Of a DNA stretch of 64,000 bases, positions 1-12,282 are shown piece by piece. The notes under the pieces were generated by a model. It made no database searches. It saw only the letters and a program-made list of their open reading frames with translations, and was not told the DNA's origin. Within the stretch, counting starts at the first letter, position 1, and every line of letters begins with the position of its first letter. The DNA comes from Massariosphaeria phaeospora (taxonomy: Eukaryota > Ascomycota > Dothideomycetes > Pleosporales): assembly GCA_011032825.1 (NCBI GenBank), contig JAADJZ010000024.1:558001-622000 (forward strand), given 5' to 3'. Both the position numbers and the translations under genes were made by a program.

Positions 1-1
1 C

Positions 2-133
2 AAGGTAGAGTTTGCGGGTAGGAAAGTGCTGCCGGCTGTTGTGGTTACCTGGGGCGGCCAAATCGACAAGTCAGCGTATACAACGTCTCTTGCCGTTCCT
101 GATGGTATGCATCCAGAGGCCGAGTTCAAGTAG
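2..133 (+). CDS. 3' end of an unrecognised gene, cut by the window edge
   Basis: Reading from base 2, 43 codons run without a stop to TAG at 131-133. The peptide (FAGRKVLPAVVVTWGGQ... ending EAEFK) has balanced, coding-like composition, unlike the skewed GC-rich frames around it. Only the C-terminal end is inside the window, so the family cannot be named. The run of valines followed by TWGG suggests a beta-strand, but that is inference. No other gene lies before base 2999 on this strand. Confidence 0.45.
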   Translation, partial: KVEFAGRKVLPAVVVTWGGQIDKSAYTTSLAVPDGMHPEAEFK

Positions 134-1775
134 AACGGCGCTGAAATGTCGCTGCTGTTTGCATGACATTGAAAATAAGAAGATGAAGAGAGTCGGAATA
201 TAACATAGAATCGACAGAGACTGCTAGGGACTTGGAGTTGCGGCTGGTACCCAATGGCAGCAGACATGCCTAGTCCTTATGTTCGAATGCCCATATTCAA
301 GCGTCACCTGGTAGCCCATATCAACTGCTAAGCTCCTATAACGACAGACTATGTACCCAATATACAGCGCATATTAGGTAGTCACCCGTCGAAGCAGCTT
401 CTTTCTACGTTGGGCGAATCAGATATATCTGAAGTGTATATAGCTCTCAAATGCCCCGTTTCGTTGGGTAAATGGTGTCGGCCTTGGGAGTCTACGGATT
501 TGCCATCGGGGGTTTTTGTATGCAGAACGACAGGGATTAGTTGACGAATCGACGGGCGCGATGCACTTCTTTTCCTAGAAAGGCCGTAGTTCAGCTAGCA
601 GCTGACCACCACAGACGATCAATAGGCTTGCTATAATGTGTTATCGGCGAGCATTAGATGCCATATAGTGGCCGGGTGAAAACAGTCCGGAAGCGGCGCA
701 GGAAGCGTGACGCGGGCTAGGATAGCAGAGGCAAGAGTCGCTCCAGACCTGTGCAACTTGGTGGTGTGCATGTCAAGACAGATGGTTGTCGGTTGCTCCC
801 GGTGATAAGACCGTGTTGTTGTTCGAGGCTGGCTGCGAGCATGCGCCTGGCCCCGCTCCCGCCAACGGCTATGCCACTTGCTGGAGTGCGGCAAGCAAGC
901 AAGGTCATGGCAGACTCAACGCACCTGCCCGACGAGCGATGGACGCGGCTATGAATAACTCCAGAACTTGTTCTCACAGTGGCTGGACGCGAGCGACGAG
1001 AGGGACCTGAGGGTTCCGTATCGTTTGCAAGCGACGGCGCGACTGCAGCAGAGGGAGAGTGGTGGCGTCGGATGGACTCGAGGCGTGAAGCGTGCTTGTC
1101 CGTGTTCGGCAACCGGAGGGGATCAGCACACAGGGCGATCGGCAGTGCGGAGAGAATGCACCGCAAGCGGAACGGACAAGGGCGCGGGGGGTGACGAGAG
1201 GACGGAGCCCTGGAGTGGAGCGGGCTAGATGATCCCACGGGCTCTAGCGGTAGGCGACAGTGAATGTCTCGGTGGCCCCTCTTCGCTGCAGACTCCAGAG
1301 CTTCGACGGCTTCGACTGAGCTTCTGTGCGGGGATGCGGGCGGTGGCAGATGACGCAGACGGGGGCGAGAGTGGCGAGATGCGATCGGCCGCGCGCGTCG
1401 GATCTATCTCACTGGGCGCCGCCGTGTGCCAGCCAGCGGATGCAGGATGCACGCGCGTGAGGTGTGATAACGCTCGCGGCCAGCAGAGCCAGGCGCGCAA
1501 GGAGGAGGAAGAGGACGGAGACGGGGGCTAGGCTGGGTTGCGCGCCGCAGTGATACGGCGTCGACGGAACACTGAGGCCGCTCGGGCTGCGCTCGGCGTG
1601 ACTAAGACGGCTGGCAGTCCATTGCGTTTCAGATGGACGAGCGCTTCCGCCCCGGGCTGCACGCCAAGCAGGTGCGAGCGGCATTCTGGGTTCTGGGTTG
1701 GCCGCGGGCGCAGGAAGCAGAAAGCAAAGGCTCGAAGCGTCCGGGACCGCGCGACGAGGCCGGAGCCGCTGGGAC

Positions 1776-1805
1776 GTGTGCGTGTGCGTGTGCGTGTGCG
1801 TGTGC
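1776..1805. repeat. GTGTGC hexamer microsatellite, five copies
   Basis: Five perfect copies of GTGTGC in tandem inside the GC-rich leader region. Confidence 0.9.
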
Positions 1806-2460
1806 AACTGGAACGCGCGGGCGACAGCAGCTGTTCACGCCGGGTGGCGGCAGTGGGTGCGCGAGTGCGAGGCCTGTTGGGTGGAGAGTGTGGAGAGTGG
1901 CCAGCAGCAGAGCAGCAGAGCAGCAGCCAACGGGACGTGTCCGCCAGGAATGCTTCTAGAAGCCCGTTCACGCGCCAGCCTGCTTTGGGCGGTAAGGCCC
2001 TCGAGCGTCTGTGTTTCGCTGCCGCTGGCCACTCTGCTGTCGTCTCGTCGTGATCGCGAGCCCTCTCCTCCGCCATCACCACCACCACCACCACCGCGCC
2101 CGAATTGACCCCCGCCGCTGCCCTCGCCGCCCGCGCTGCTCCGCCAGGCCCCTCTCTCGTCGCCGATGCTGCTCGGCGCCCCGTCCCTGCTGCGAGTGCG
2201 CTGCGTGCGGCACTGACGCTCTCTCCGGCCCATCAACCAGCCCATCCGCTTCGCAGTGCTCCAGGGCCCAGTGCAGCAGCACCAGCAGCAGCCTCCCGCG
2301 TGAGCGCCGCGCACCATCGTCGCCCGACCCGCTGCCTCGAGTCCACGCTGGTCGCGCGAGCCTCCGTTGCCATTGCACACCCGCCGGGCGCTGTATACGC
2401 TGTCTGGCCGTCGGTCTTGCTGCCCGCGACGAGACGACACCACACGGTGCTGCGCTTCAC

Positions 2461-2516
2461 CTGCACCTGCCCGCGACCGCACTGCACCTGCCCGCGACCG
2501 CACTGCACCTGCCCGC
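2461..2516. repeat. 21-bp tandem repeat, about 2.7 copies
   Basis: Two perfect 21-bp units starting CTGCACCTGCCCGCG at 2461 and 2482, then a partial third at 2503. It lies about 500 bp upstream of the phosphodiesterase start codon, probably in its leader. Confidence 0.85.
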
Positions 2517-2998
2517 CGCGTCGTTCGCCCGCCCAGCTCGCCTCCGCGCCTGCCACAGGCTCGTAACGCAGCTCACCACCACCGTCGGTGCCAGTTGGCC
2601 TCTGGCTGTGTTGTGTGCCGCTCCGCTTCGGCCAGGTACCCCCTGGGGTCGAAGCTCGACGTCGTCGTTTCAGATCCGATCGTGCACCACCGTGCTCAAT
2701 CCACGCCTCCCCCACCGCACCCAAGCTCTGGCTTCCTCTGCCGTCCCAATTACCTCTGCAATCTCTCGGCGGCCTGGACCCCAGCCGATATCTCCATTAA
2801 TCGCGACCACAACCTCTTGTATTAGCACCCGGGACGCTGCCCGCTCGTTCCCACCTCTCCGACCCCCCTTCAGACGACCTTGCTGCCACCCTATACCCTC
2901 CCTCCTACTGCGACAACTATACGCTCCCTCCCGACTGTGCGGGAGGCTCCACAAACGCCGCAGACCAGCATCTGGTCGCCGCAGCCCACGTGGAGACA

Positions 2999-5900
2999 AT
3001 GGAACATGGCGCGTGCAATGTCATCTACCTCGACCGGCGGGCCAACGACGAACATGTCCGCCGGGAGTCGCTGTCGAATACGGTCGCGGCGAATACGAGT
3101 ACTAGCAGTACAACCCAGGGCTACTTCAATCTGAGCACATCACCGCCTGCCGAAATTCACGCCAACGTCGAGTCTATTCTATCAACTTTCAGCGAAGGTT
3201 AATAGTTCACCAACCTCCCTACCTGTTACGAAACTAACATGTTTTGCGCAGTACATATCTGTGCATCGGGCAAGTCTTGTCTCGCCAAGATCACGCAACT
3301 CATCGAGTCTAGCAAAAGCAATGTACCAACTCTTCTACTAATTGACGTCCCTTACGATGAAGAGCAGCGGATGAAACGACTCTCGCGAGAGCCACGCACG
3401 CCCTCTCCTACGGCTATGCGAACCATGAGGCTAGACACTAGCGAGCCCGATGACATCTACGGCATGCATTTACTTACACATGTTTCCTCGGAGATATCGT
3501 CACGGAACTTTTCGAAACTGGTGGTGCCTGTGGTGATACTAAGCGGGCTCGACCGAGAATGGGCTTCTAGCACTTTACCTTCGCCGGGCGTTCATAGATC
3601 GCAAGTTCTTACCGACACCGTTCGACTGGTTCGTTACCTTGACGCAGGCGCCGTCGATGTGTTGTCTAGTCCTCTCTCGAAAGATGGCGTGCACAGCTTG
3701 GCCATACATGCCTATCATGTGCATAAAGAGGTGTCTCGTGAAGAATCCGGTTTCTTGACCGCCAAAAAGAATCGCAAGCTGTCTTGGGTCGGCGTCAGCG
3801 ATGCGAAACCTTATGCGTATCTTCGAGAGGCTATGGTCTCAAGTCTTATGGGTCACATCTGCAATCCGGACGAAGCTGCTGACTCATTAGACTCAACGTA
3901 GGCGCAAGCAGACCCGCATGTTATATTATGTACTGACAAGCACAGGGATATATACCTTAGTCCAGATCGACGCGAAGTCGTTGCGAAGGCTATAGGATCT
4001 TGGACTTTCTCAGCGCACGATTATACCGATGACGAGCTTTTATACGCCGCTCTGTTGATGTTAAAGCATGCGCTCCAGATGCCTGCTGTGTACGAATGGG
4101 GCTTACCCGATGGTTTGTACTTCGGCACCAACATATCTGGCGTGGCTAACCATATATTTCTCTTTAGACGAACTCATTATTTTCCTCCTTGCAAGTCGCA
4201 CCGCCTACAATGACTTTGTTCTATACCACAACTTTCGTCACGTCGTTGATGTCCTACAAGCGTTGTTCCACTTTCTGGTCCAGACCAGCACCTTACCTTC
4301 ATATCCCGCGCAAAGCACCCATCCGGAACCCACACCAAAGTCACCAATGGCGCGGCTTTTAAAACCTTTCGATGCTCTTACCCTCTTAATCTCGGCTATA
4401 GGACATGATGTCGGCCATCCTGGCGTCAACAACGCGTTCCTCGTCGCGCTCAACGCCCCCTTGGCTCAACTTTACAACGATCGCTCCGTCCTCGAGTCTT
4501 TCCACTGCGCCGCCTACTCACAAATTCTCCGTCGATATTGGCCAAGAGCATTCGCAGACTCGGTGATGAGGAAGTTGATGATCAACAGCATCCTAGCTAC
4601 CGATATGGGATTACATTTCAAATACATGACCGAGTTAGGTAACTTGCAGGCCAAAGTCGCACACGATAAAGGAATCCTCGACAGTTGGAGCGTGAAAGTG
4701 CGGGAGGAGAACAAAGATCTACTATGTGGCCTTTTGATCAAATGCGCGGATATCAGTAATGTGGTAAGTAGTCCTACCCCCGCCTGTTCTGGACCTGCGT
4801 AACATCTGTTAGGCCCGAAAATTCGACACGGCCGCTCGCTGGGCCAACATCTTAACGGACGAGTTCAGCAATCAGGGCATCATGGAACAGGAATTGCAGA
4901 TACCCTCCTGCTTGTTCGGAGGTCCGCCGGTTCGTGACGATACGATCAAGCTGGCCGAATCTCAAATCGGCTTCATGAACATTTTCGCGCGGCCGCTCTT
5001 CGAAGGTGTTGCCGACATACTCCCATCGATGCAGTTTGCTGTTGAGGAGATTTTGACCAACCAAGGAATCTGGGAAACCCGGATTGAGGAAGAACGGGAA
5101 AAGATGAAAAATACCCCCAGTCTTTTTCTTGGACTATTGAGGCCTGCGTTCGCTCAGGACCCAACTCCTAGTCCGTTCTCTGGGGGCCCTGTGAAGCCTG
5201 CGAATGATACCTTAGCGCGTTCACGCTCACAACTTGGCCGCTCAGTCCAGAGCGCTAGGAAAATGTTCAACTCGGACGAAAGTGGACGTCGCCGATCTAG
5301 CAGTTCGGTTCAAATCGCATTGCCAGGTTCGCGAAGATCGTCTTCGGGTGTTGACAAAGGGTCCCGTCACTCGTCCGGCGCTGGCCTTCCTGGACCCCGT
5401 GCGGTGGCATCTCGCGAGAACCAAAGTCAGTCCAGGCGCGGGAGTGCAGATGCTAGTTTGACTACCATTCTGATTACTCAAGCTCCTAATGGATCTGATA
5501 CACCACCCACCGAGCTAAAAGAGTCTCATGCGGAACGTCCATCATCGCCCAGTAATCGGAAAGATACACTAGTGAAATCTTCACCGAGGAAAGGAGAGAA
5601 AGTAGGCGGCAGACCAGTCACAGCCCCATCATCCGCCAGGCATAGCCAAGGTAAGAGCCCAGACACGGAGATACCCCGTTCTACTGTCCGCAATTCTTCT
5701 CGGACACTAGTTCTGACTTTGACTTAGGCGCTCCCAATTTCCCGATGCCGCATATGCCCCCTTCGCAGAGCCACTCCGAGCTTGATCTTTCCCATGCTGC
5801 AAATGGCAATCTCGATGGCTCGAAGACACAACAGTGGGAGGTTAGTAAAGTAAGCGCCGACAGCACCCTGTCTAGACCGGATGCGTTGCACGACTCGACT

Positions 5901-6218
5901 CGGAAAAGTGAGTGGTGGCGACAAATGGGTTCCCGTAGACGTACGCGGGATTTCAGAAATGGCGACGCTGACGCTCGAGGTCAGCACAAGGAGACGATGC
6001 TTACCCCGACTGTATCCAACACCATGCCAGACGGGACTTCCCCGACAGCTGCTAGTCCAGCGAAAAACAGCCGGACTGGAAAGCTGATGAGTCTTTTCAG
6101 ATGGAAACCACGAAGCAGTAACGATCAAGAGAGGCAGCTGTCTAGTTTTGGAAGTTCGTCTCAGCTCCGGACACCTCCGATCAGCGATCCTGGGCGATCG
6201 TTAAACAGCGACGATTGA
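2999..6218 (+). CDS. high-affinity 3',5'-cyclic-nucleotide phosphodiesterase (PDE2/PdeB type)
   Basis: Hydrolyses cAMP to AMP and so switches off the cAMP-PKA pathway. Six exons: 2999-3197, 3252-3897, 3946-4112, 4168-4763, 4813-5650 and 5728-6218, giving 978 residues. Introns are 48-77 bp with good branch sites (for example CTAAC at 3234). The PDEase I domain occupies about residues 330-620. Its metal-binding signature is complete: HNxxH at 358-362, HDxxHPG at 417-423, and the later ADISN motif with Asp near 532. The N-terminal 280 residues match the conserved fungal PDE2 leader (MEHGACNVIYLDRR). The last 350 residues are Ser/Arg/Pro-rich and look disordered, a likely phosphorylation platform. 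I chose the ATG at 2999; a GTG three codons upstream is in frame but is not a usual fungal start. Family is secure; substrate preference for cAMP is inferred from the family. Confidence 0.93.
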
Positions 6219-8053
6219 ACTGAGGCATTTTCTATTGTTTTTCCCCACTCCTAGTTTGAAGTGTTCCGCACTCCAACACACCGACCATCTCAATAACTGT
6301 GGTCATTCCTGGCAGCCTGTTATGCATTACCACGCCGCAACCAAACGCCGTTCACGTCCAGTCTGCAAGTTTTCCACAGGGACACGGTTTTCCAACCCAC
6401 CCCATGATGTTAACGGATGCAACGATTAGCTCCGACCACTGTACTTTTTACCTCTTCTACTTTCAAAGTCGTCAGTGCTGTTCTCCAGGCCTTTGGGTCC
6501 CTTTCCCGGCGGCCGTTTCCAATGATGCGCTCGCCTCTCTTCTTGTATCCTTTCGCGTCTTCTCCTACGGAGCATGCCGGCTATTCTATTCTTCTCTCTC
6601 TGCGCCCTCGCGAATACTCTCAGAGAGCTCGGCATATGCGTCATGCATTTTTTGGGGTGGCTTGGTTTCTCCCCCCCCCCCCCCCCTTCACTAAGAAGGA
6701 TTTTGATGTTTTTTTAGCGTTGGAAATGGACATTCCGAGTGAAGCTACGGGGTGGAAAAAACGCGGCATTGTTTTAGCCTTCTCCTTTTTTTTGACTTGT
6801 TTCCCCTTTTGATGTCTGTCGGTCGCACAAAAGGCGCGGTTGGGGCCCCCCGCATCCCCAGCGTGGAAGGACGGGCGGGCCCTTTTGACTTCTTTCTCTC
6901 GCTCGCTTGCTCGCTCTCTGTCTGTGTGTGTACGCATGAGCGGCTCGGCTCGCTGAGGCTCATCCAGGGCGGGCTTTGCGCTTCGGGTCTTGTCTGGCTT
7001 GGCTGGAAAAGGAGGACTTGGACAAGAGGCGCGACTGGGACTCGGACTCGTGGAAGTGGAGAATGAGTGGGAAGCGCACGTGGACACTGACTGAAGTGAC
7101 TGGCTTGGCTAACTGGCTGCGGCGGGTGAGAAAGAAGGGCGGCCGACGATGCATGCATGCGTGCGGGCCCGCTGTGCCAAAAACTACGTATTGAATGTAT
7201 ACCTTCCTCGGCTCTGCTCTGCTCAAAATGAAAATGGAAATACCCCTATGGCTACTATCTGCTACTGCTACTGCTACCTACATATATATGTGCGCCCTCC
7301 TTTTTTGCGTGAACGTAAGGATAAGAGAGTGGCAAACTTGGTCGGTCTCGCGGTTCTGGATCGCGAGATACGTTGCTTGGTGCGCGTTGGATGGGATGGG
7401 ATGGGATGAGATTGGGTAAAGAGGTAGGTGGATAGGTATGTATGTATATATGTATGTAGGTAGTATGCTATTCTATTCTTATCTTTCAAAAAAGAGTTCG
7501 CTAATACGATGCATACACGTGCGGATTCGAGACATGGCTAGAGTCCTTTTCTATCTTGTTGACGCATTTTCTTTTCCTTGTATTATGGGGGTTACGGTCA
7601 GTAGGGGGGGGTAAGAGGGGTAAGAGGTAGGATCGAGTACAACAAACAGAGAAACAGACTAGGCTAGGCTAGACTAGACTATAGCTAGGTATGCAGGTAC
7701 TAAGTAACTAAGACAGCCAACGAACAGCAGTACACCAAAGCGTTTTTTTCAAGTTTTTTTTTTTTTTTTTTGGGAAGTCGGGCGAACGAATCTGCAGAGT
7801 TGCGAGGGGCGGGGCGGGCGAGCCGGTTGGGTTGGGTATACTATTACTGAAACTATAACTATAACTAAACTAGGTCGTAGGTAGGTTAGGTAACCGGCCA
7901 TTGGTGAGAAAGTGAAGTGAAGTGAAGTGAAGTGAACTGCCCAGCCCAGCCCAGCCAGCCCGCCTCGAAAAATTACCAATCCAACGGACATGGACATGAA
8001 TACATGTACATGGAGATCCAGAAGAGAACACCGCTTACGCCAGTCTTTCCTTT
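6219..8053. other. convergent intergenic region with simple repeats
   Basis: This 1.8 kb lies between the 3' end of the phosphodiesterase (+) and the 3' end of the cysteine-cluster gene (-), so it should hold both 3' untranslated regions. I see no gene. It is rich in low-complexity sequence: a C16 run (6671-6686), GATGG repeats (about 7390-7411), a run of T (about 7754-7771) and AAGTG plus CCCAG pentamer repeats (about 7911-7958). Confidence 0.6.
6671..6686. repeat. poly-C run of 16
   Basis: Sixteen consecutive C on the plus strand, about 450 bp after the phosphodiesterase stop codon. Runs this long are prone to slippage and sequencing error. Confidence 0.9.
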
Positions 8054-10387
8054 TCACATCTCTTTATTTTTTTCACACCCCCTCCTCCCCACCAAAACCC
8101 CCAAATCCCGCCCCGGAACCCTATCCAACTCCGCCGCACACGTCCCACACACCCGCAGATAACACCACACGCACGCCCAGCTGCGATAACGCTCACACGC
8201 GCCGCACACCATGCACGGCTGCGGCGCGAAGGCGTTGCTGCTCCAGATAGAGGTGCTGTGCGCGGTGTAGCAGGTTAGGTGGTGGGAAGTGATTGCAGGG
8301 GCGGGGAGGGGGTGGGAGAGAGAGGGTTGGGAGGTGGTGGAGGGGGGGAAGGGTGAGGGGAAGGTTGAGGGGAAGGTAGTAGTGGGGAAGGGGAATTTGG
8401 GAGGAAGTGGGGGAAGGGTTGTTGTTGATGGAGGTGCGGGTATGGGTATGGTGGGGAGAGAACCGGTTTGCGGTGATTTCTCAATGATGGTGGAGAGTTG
8501 GGCGTAGGGGCGGAAGGACGGGGGTTGGAGGTCGGAGAAGTCGGAGGAGTCGGCGGGCGGTGGTAGCGGTATGGGTTGCGTGGCTAGTTGTTGCGGTTGC
8601 GATTGCGGTTGCGGTGCAAGCCGGGTATCGTTGCGAGAGGCAAACTGGCTCGTTGCTGCTACTACTGCTGCTGCTGGCGGAGAAACAGGCGACGCAGCGC
8701 GCTTCGGCGGCGGTGGAGCAGGCCGCTTCGCCTCGAACGTGCGCGCCGCGCGGCCCTCGAAACTGAAGGGTCGGCGGTCATCCGTTTCGTTCTCGGGGCT
8801 CAGTGGTGAGACGGGGGATTGGGCTCGTGCGGCTTGTGCGGCGGTGCCAGCCTGTACAGCCTCGGCCTTGTGCGGCGAGGGCGTGTGATCGGGCGTCAGG
8901 GTATTCACGACGAGTTCCGTGTTCACCGGTCCTTTAGTAGGCTAGAAGTTTTTGCATGGTTAGCATATACTGTTTGTTATGCAGAGAGTGGGGGGAGGGA
9001 CAGGAGTGGATCCGCCACTCACGTTTTCGGGAGGGCTTGATTAGTGCGCGGGGAGGGAGTGCGAGATCTATATATACCTTTATCGCGTCGGAGACGGTGC
9101 TGCCTTTGCTGCTGCGGGGAGTGATGATTTGGCCGCGCGCTCGGGGGTTGGAGGGTAGACCCATACCTAGGAAGGCCTTTTTGGGAGGAGGCGGCAGCGC
9201 GTTCTCGGCTGGCTGGTCGTCGGGCGTAGGCGGTAGTTCGGTCTTGCTGAGGAGTGCGGGCTGGCTCGGAAGCGGTTTGCGGTTCGAGGAGCTGGCATTC
9301 GATTTCGTCGACGTCTTGGATGAGCGTTCTTCCGCAGCCGTCGCTGGCGTGACTGTTACGGAGCTGCTGTTACTCGACATGTTGTCTGCGCTCCGCTCCC
9401 GCTGTTGACGAGATTGGGGCAGGGCAGGCAAAGGCCCGTTTTTGCCCCCTCGTCGACCGTTGCCTAGATCTGCTATCGACATCACCTTCTTAGTGAGGTC
9501 TTTCAGCGGCTTTCGCTTCATCGGTCCGGACTCTTGGGCTGACTGATTGGCGGGCTTGGGGGCTTCCTCGCTCGTATTCGACACCTGAGACTGGGTGGAA
9601 TCTTTCCGGGCCCGGAGCTCACGCAGAGCCGATTTGCTGTTGCCCATACTGCGACGTTCTGACTTCTCTGGCGGCGGAGGCGGGAGAGGTCTCTCTTCTA
9701 TAGGCGCTGGCGGTTTCGAGGATGGGACGGAACTGGTTGCTGATAGTGCGGGCGTGGGCGGTACGATTGCCGTTGATCCGTTGCTGGCAAGGAGTCTGAG
9801 CGAAGGCGGCTTCGAGTTGCGCGACAGATTGCGTGATGTGATTCTCGACGGTGAGCTGCATGCGGGAGATACGGGGCTTTCGGGATCAGAGTCGTCTACT
9901 GTGCGCTTGTTAGTAGCTGTGTCTCTAGCGCATAGTTTTGGTTGCAAGATGTGGGACAAGAGAAAGACGAGAGAAAACGCAGAAGGGTTTGTGGGGAAGA
10001 AAAAAGTGCATATAGGTAGCAGGGAGGCGAGGAACCTCTTGCTCGAGTGAATCCAAAATGACCATCAGAGCGCGGTTGAAGCAATCGCGATTCACCGCGC
10101 AAACCCCCAGGCTCAGACGACTTCGTTTGATGAAAGGCCAACCACCTACCTCTCAACTGGAACCGCATGCTCATCATCGACGGCGGATAATACAGTTTCC
10201 CGTCGCCATCCGGTGGAGGCGGAGGTAGTTCTTTCATAGCTGGTACTGGCGAGTACAGCGAATACGGCGACGAGCTGTTGGCCTGTCCAAACGAATTGCC
10301 ATAGTCGTTCAGCAGCGCGCTGATAACATCCTGCCGCGAAGAGGGCGCCGTCAAGCCCAAGCCCGGCTGGGCCATGATGTCGGTCAT
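8054..10387 (-). CDS. proline-rich fungal protein with C-terminal cysteine cluster, function unknown
   Basis: Three exons on the minus strand: 10387-10150, 9898-9078 and 8941-8054, giving 648 residues. The introns use GTAGGT and GTATAT donors; the first has a CTAAC branch next to its CACAG acceptor, and the phases match. Most of the protein looks disordered: Pro runs (LPPPPP, PPPPPEKSERR), Ser/Thr stretches and basic patches, consistent with SH3- or WW-binding, though no partner can be named. The last 60 residues hold the only compact part: CMVCGACERYRSWACVWCYL followed by CGTC, a CxxCxxC...CxxC...CxxC arrangement that probably binds zinc. The start at 10387 gives MTDIMAQPGLGLT; an in-frame upstream codon near 10489 would add a stretch of unlikely composition. 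I believe relatives occur as hypothetical proteins in other Pezizomycotina but do not recognise a named family. Confidence 0.72.
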
Positions 10388-12282
10388 TATATGCGTGTGT
10401 ACTCGGTAGGTATACCGTCTAAGCGTGTTGTATATGCAAACGAGGGGAGAGGAAGTATGTAGCAGCGAAGCAACCGCCAAGGCACACAAAGTCCAACGTT
10501 GCAGTCAATCTATCGACAATTACTCGACCAAAAGACCATAAAGTATGCAAAAAGCGAGCGTCCGCAGCCAAGAAAAGAGCCACCAAGATCTATGTGTCCA
10601 AGAAACAAGTTGCGCGCGGGCTCACAGGCCGCAAAACAGCGAGTACAAGGGCTGAGCGAGCGGTCGAGCAAGCGGGGGGAAAGAGCGTCGGCACGTTGGT
10701 ATTATGGAGAGAAAAGGCATCGTTTGCGCGGCGCGCAGACGTTCGGACTGAGGTGGCTTGTCTCAGGCACACGAAAAGCGTGAGCCGGTGCGGGCTGACG
10801 AGTAGGACCGCAGGGCCCATCAAACACGTTGGTGTTTGGGATCCTGACAAGCTTTTCCCGTCTCGTCGCAGGTTGGGGCCCGCCGGCCGGGGAGATGCAT
10901 GCAAGGAGGACGCAATCGGAGCGGTGATAAGGAAGACGGTGGCTCCATCTTTCTTCCAGATTGTTTTCTTGCCTCCTGCGACTTCTCAGTTCGGTTCATC
11001 GCGATGGCCAGAGCACAGTCGACATCCACGCGGCGTCCAAACCAGCACTTACTCGACGATGGGCTCACTCAGCTCAGCACAGCTCAGCTCAGCGCACTCA
11101 AGCAAAGCTGATCTTACCTGACCTGCCCTGACGAGAGCCGAGTCGTGCCCTACCAGGTGTTGCGTGTTGCGTGTTGCTCATTCAGGGGTCGGCGTTACAG
11201 ACTTCGGGACCCCGCCGATCACCATTCCGGGTTGGAAGATCGTCAGGCACGTCACGTGGGCGTGCCGCGTCCGCCGTCGGAAATCGCTAAAAGGGGTTAC
11301 GCTAGCGCTCGATTGCGCAATTGACGGTCGACAGGCCGGGACTGGGGGTGCTGATGCGTCCGCATCTGTACTCCGTAGGTAACGCAATTCGCAATTCAGA
11401 GCTTGATTGTCTCTTATGCGGGGAGGTTTGGTGTTGAGATTTTCGTTGATTACTGTATATATCCATCAGGCGTCAAGTGCAAGTGCCAGACGGCATGCTA
11501 GCGCAAACAGCAACAACAACAACGCGTTGGATTCCTTCTCGCTGTAGCTCCAACTGTTCGGCCGAATCGCATTTTCAGCGTAACCAACAGCCGTCTCGAA
11601 ATAGTACAAAGAGTGATAACGTTAACAATAATAATACTAAAAATAATAGTAATCGTTTTTCAATCCGGCCACACCAAAAATATATTGTGATCGAGATTCC
11701 AGTGCCCTCGTGCAACTAACTACATGCCCCGGGGTCAATCGCTCTACCACCCACCCATACATCATGCGTCCGCCATCCAATCCAATCCACCACCACCCAC
11801 CATCTAGTCATCCATCCACCACGCGGTTATTAGATAATTAAAAATATAGTAACACTATTAGGTTGTTGTAAGATTGATTCCGCGATGCGATCGGTAACAG
11901 GGCGTCAGTCAGATATATCGACAACAAGACATAACATGACAAGTAAGCCATCCATGCGTGCCTCGCACTCAGTCGTGGTAAAAAGCTGCCCAGTCCAGAA
12001 AAACCAAAAACGCCTGACCAGCTAAACATTGGCCGATGCTCTCTCTCTTCGTCTGCGGTCTTGAATAGGTAGAAGAAAAATCATTCCGCGGGGGTATCTG
12101 CGCGTCCGTCCGCCAGCTGGGCCTCGCTGGGATGCTGACAACAAAAAAGGAAAATAGGTAAACAACCGAACCGAACCGGGACGCCGTCGCTGTGATAGTC
12201 GAGTCGAAACCGATCCAAGGACAAAAGTATAAACATTATATGCAAGGCAAGCAGAGAAGAGGACATTCGTCGGGTCGTCCGC
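10388..12282. other. intergenic region, no supported gene
   Basis: This holds the promoter of the cysteine-cluster gene (transcribed leftwards from 10387) and the 3' flank of the DUF7729-like gene. It contains an imperfect CTCAG repeat at about 11062-11098 and a CAACAA stretch near 11510. The reading frames at 10594-11121 are arginine- and serine-rich, show no domain, and overlap each other in different phases, so I do not call them. Confidence 0.5.

Larger units (their letters stand above)
134..2998 (+). promoter_or_regulatory. long GC-rich leader and promoter region before the phosphodiesterase gene
   Basis: Nearly 2.9 kb with no gene I can support. From about 700 onward the DNA is strongly GC-rich and contains simple repeats: a hexamer repeat at 1776-1805, a CAC run near 2076-2097 and a 21-bp tandem repeat at 2461-2516. 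The 2100-2990 stretch is C-rich and T/C-biased on the plus strand, which is common in long 5' untranslated leaders of fungal signalling genes. Long frames open here in several phases but only because GC-rich DNA has few stops. The transcription start cannot be placed from sequence. Confidence 0.4.

Noticed and set aside
2011..3105. A 364-codon open frame on the plus strand upstream of and overlapping the phosphodiesterase start
   Set aside because: It is Arg/Pro/His-rich, comes from stop-poor GC-rich DNA and overlaps the real first exon in another phase; no domain.
11838..12029. Hydrophobic minus-strand frame near the DUF7729-like gene
   Set aside because: 63 codons, overlaps the likely 3' untranslated region, no support beyond being open.
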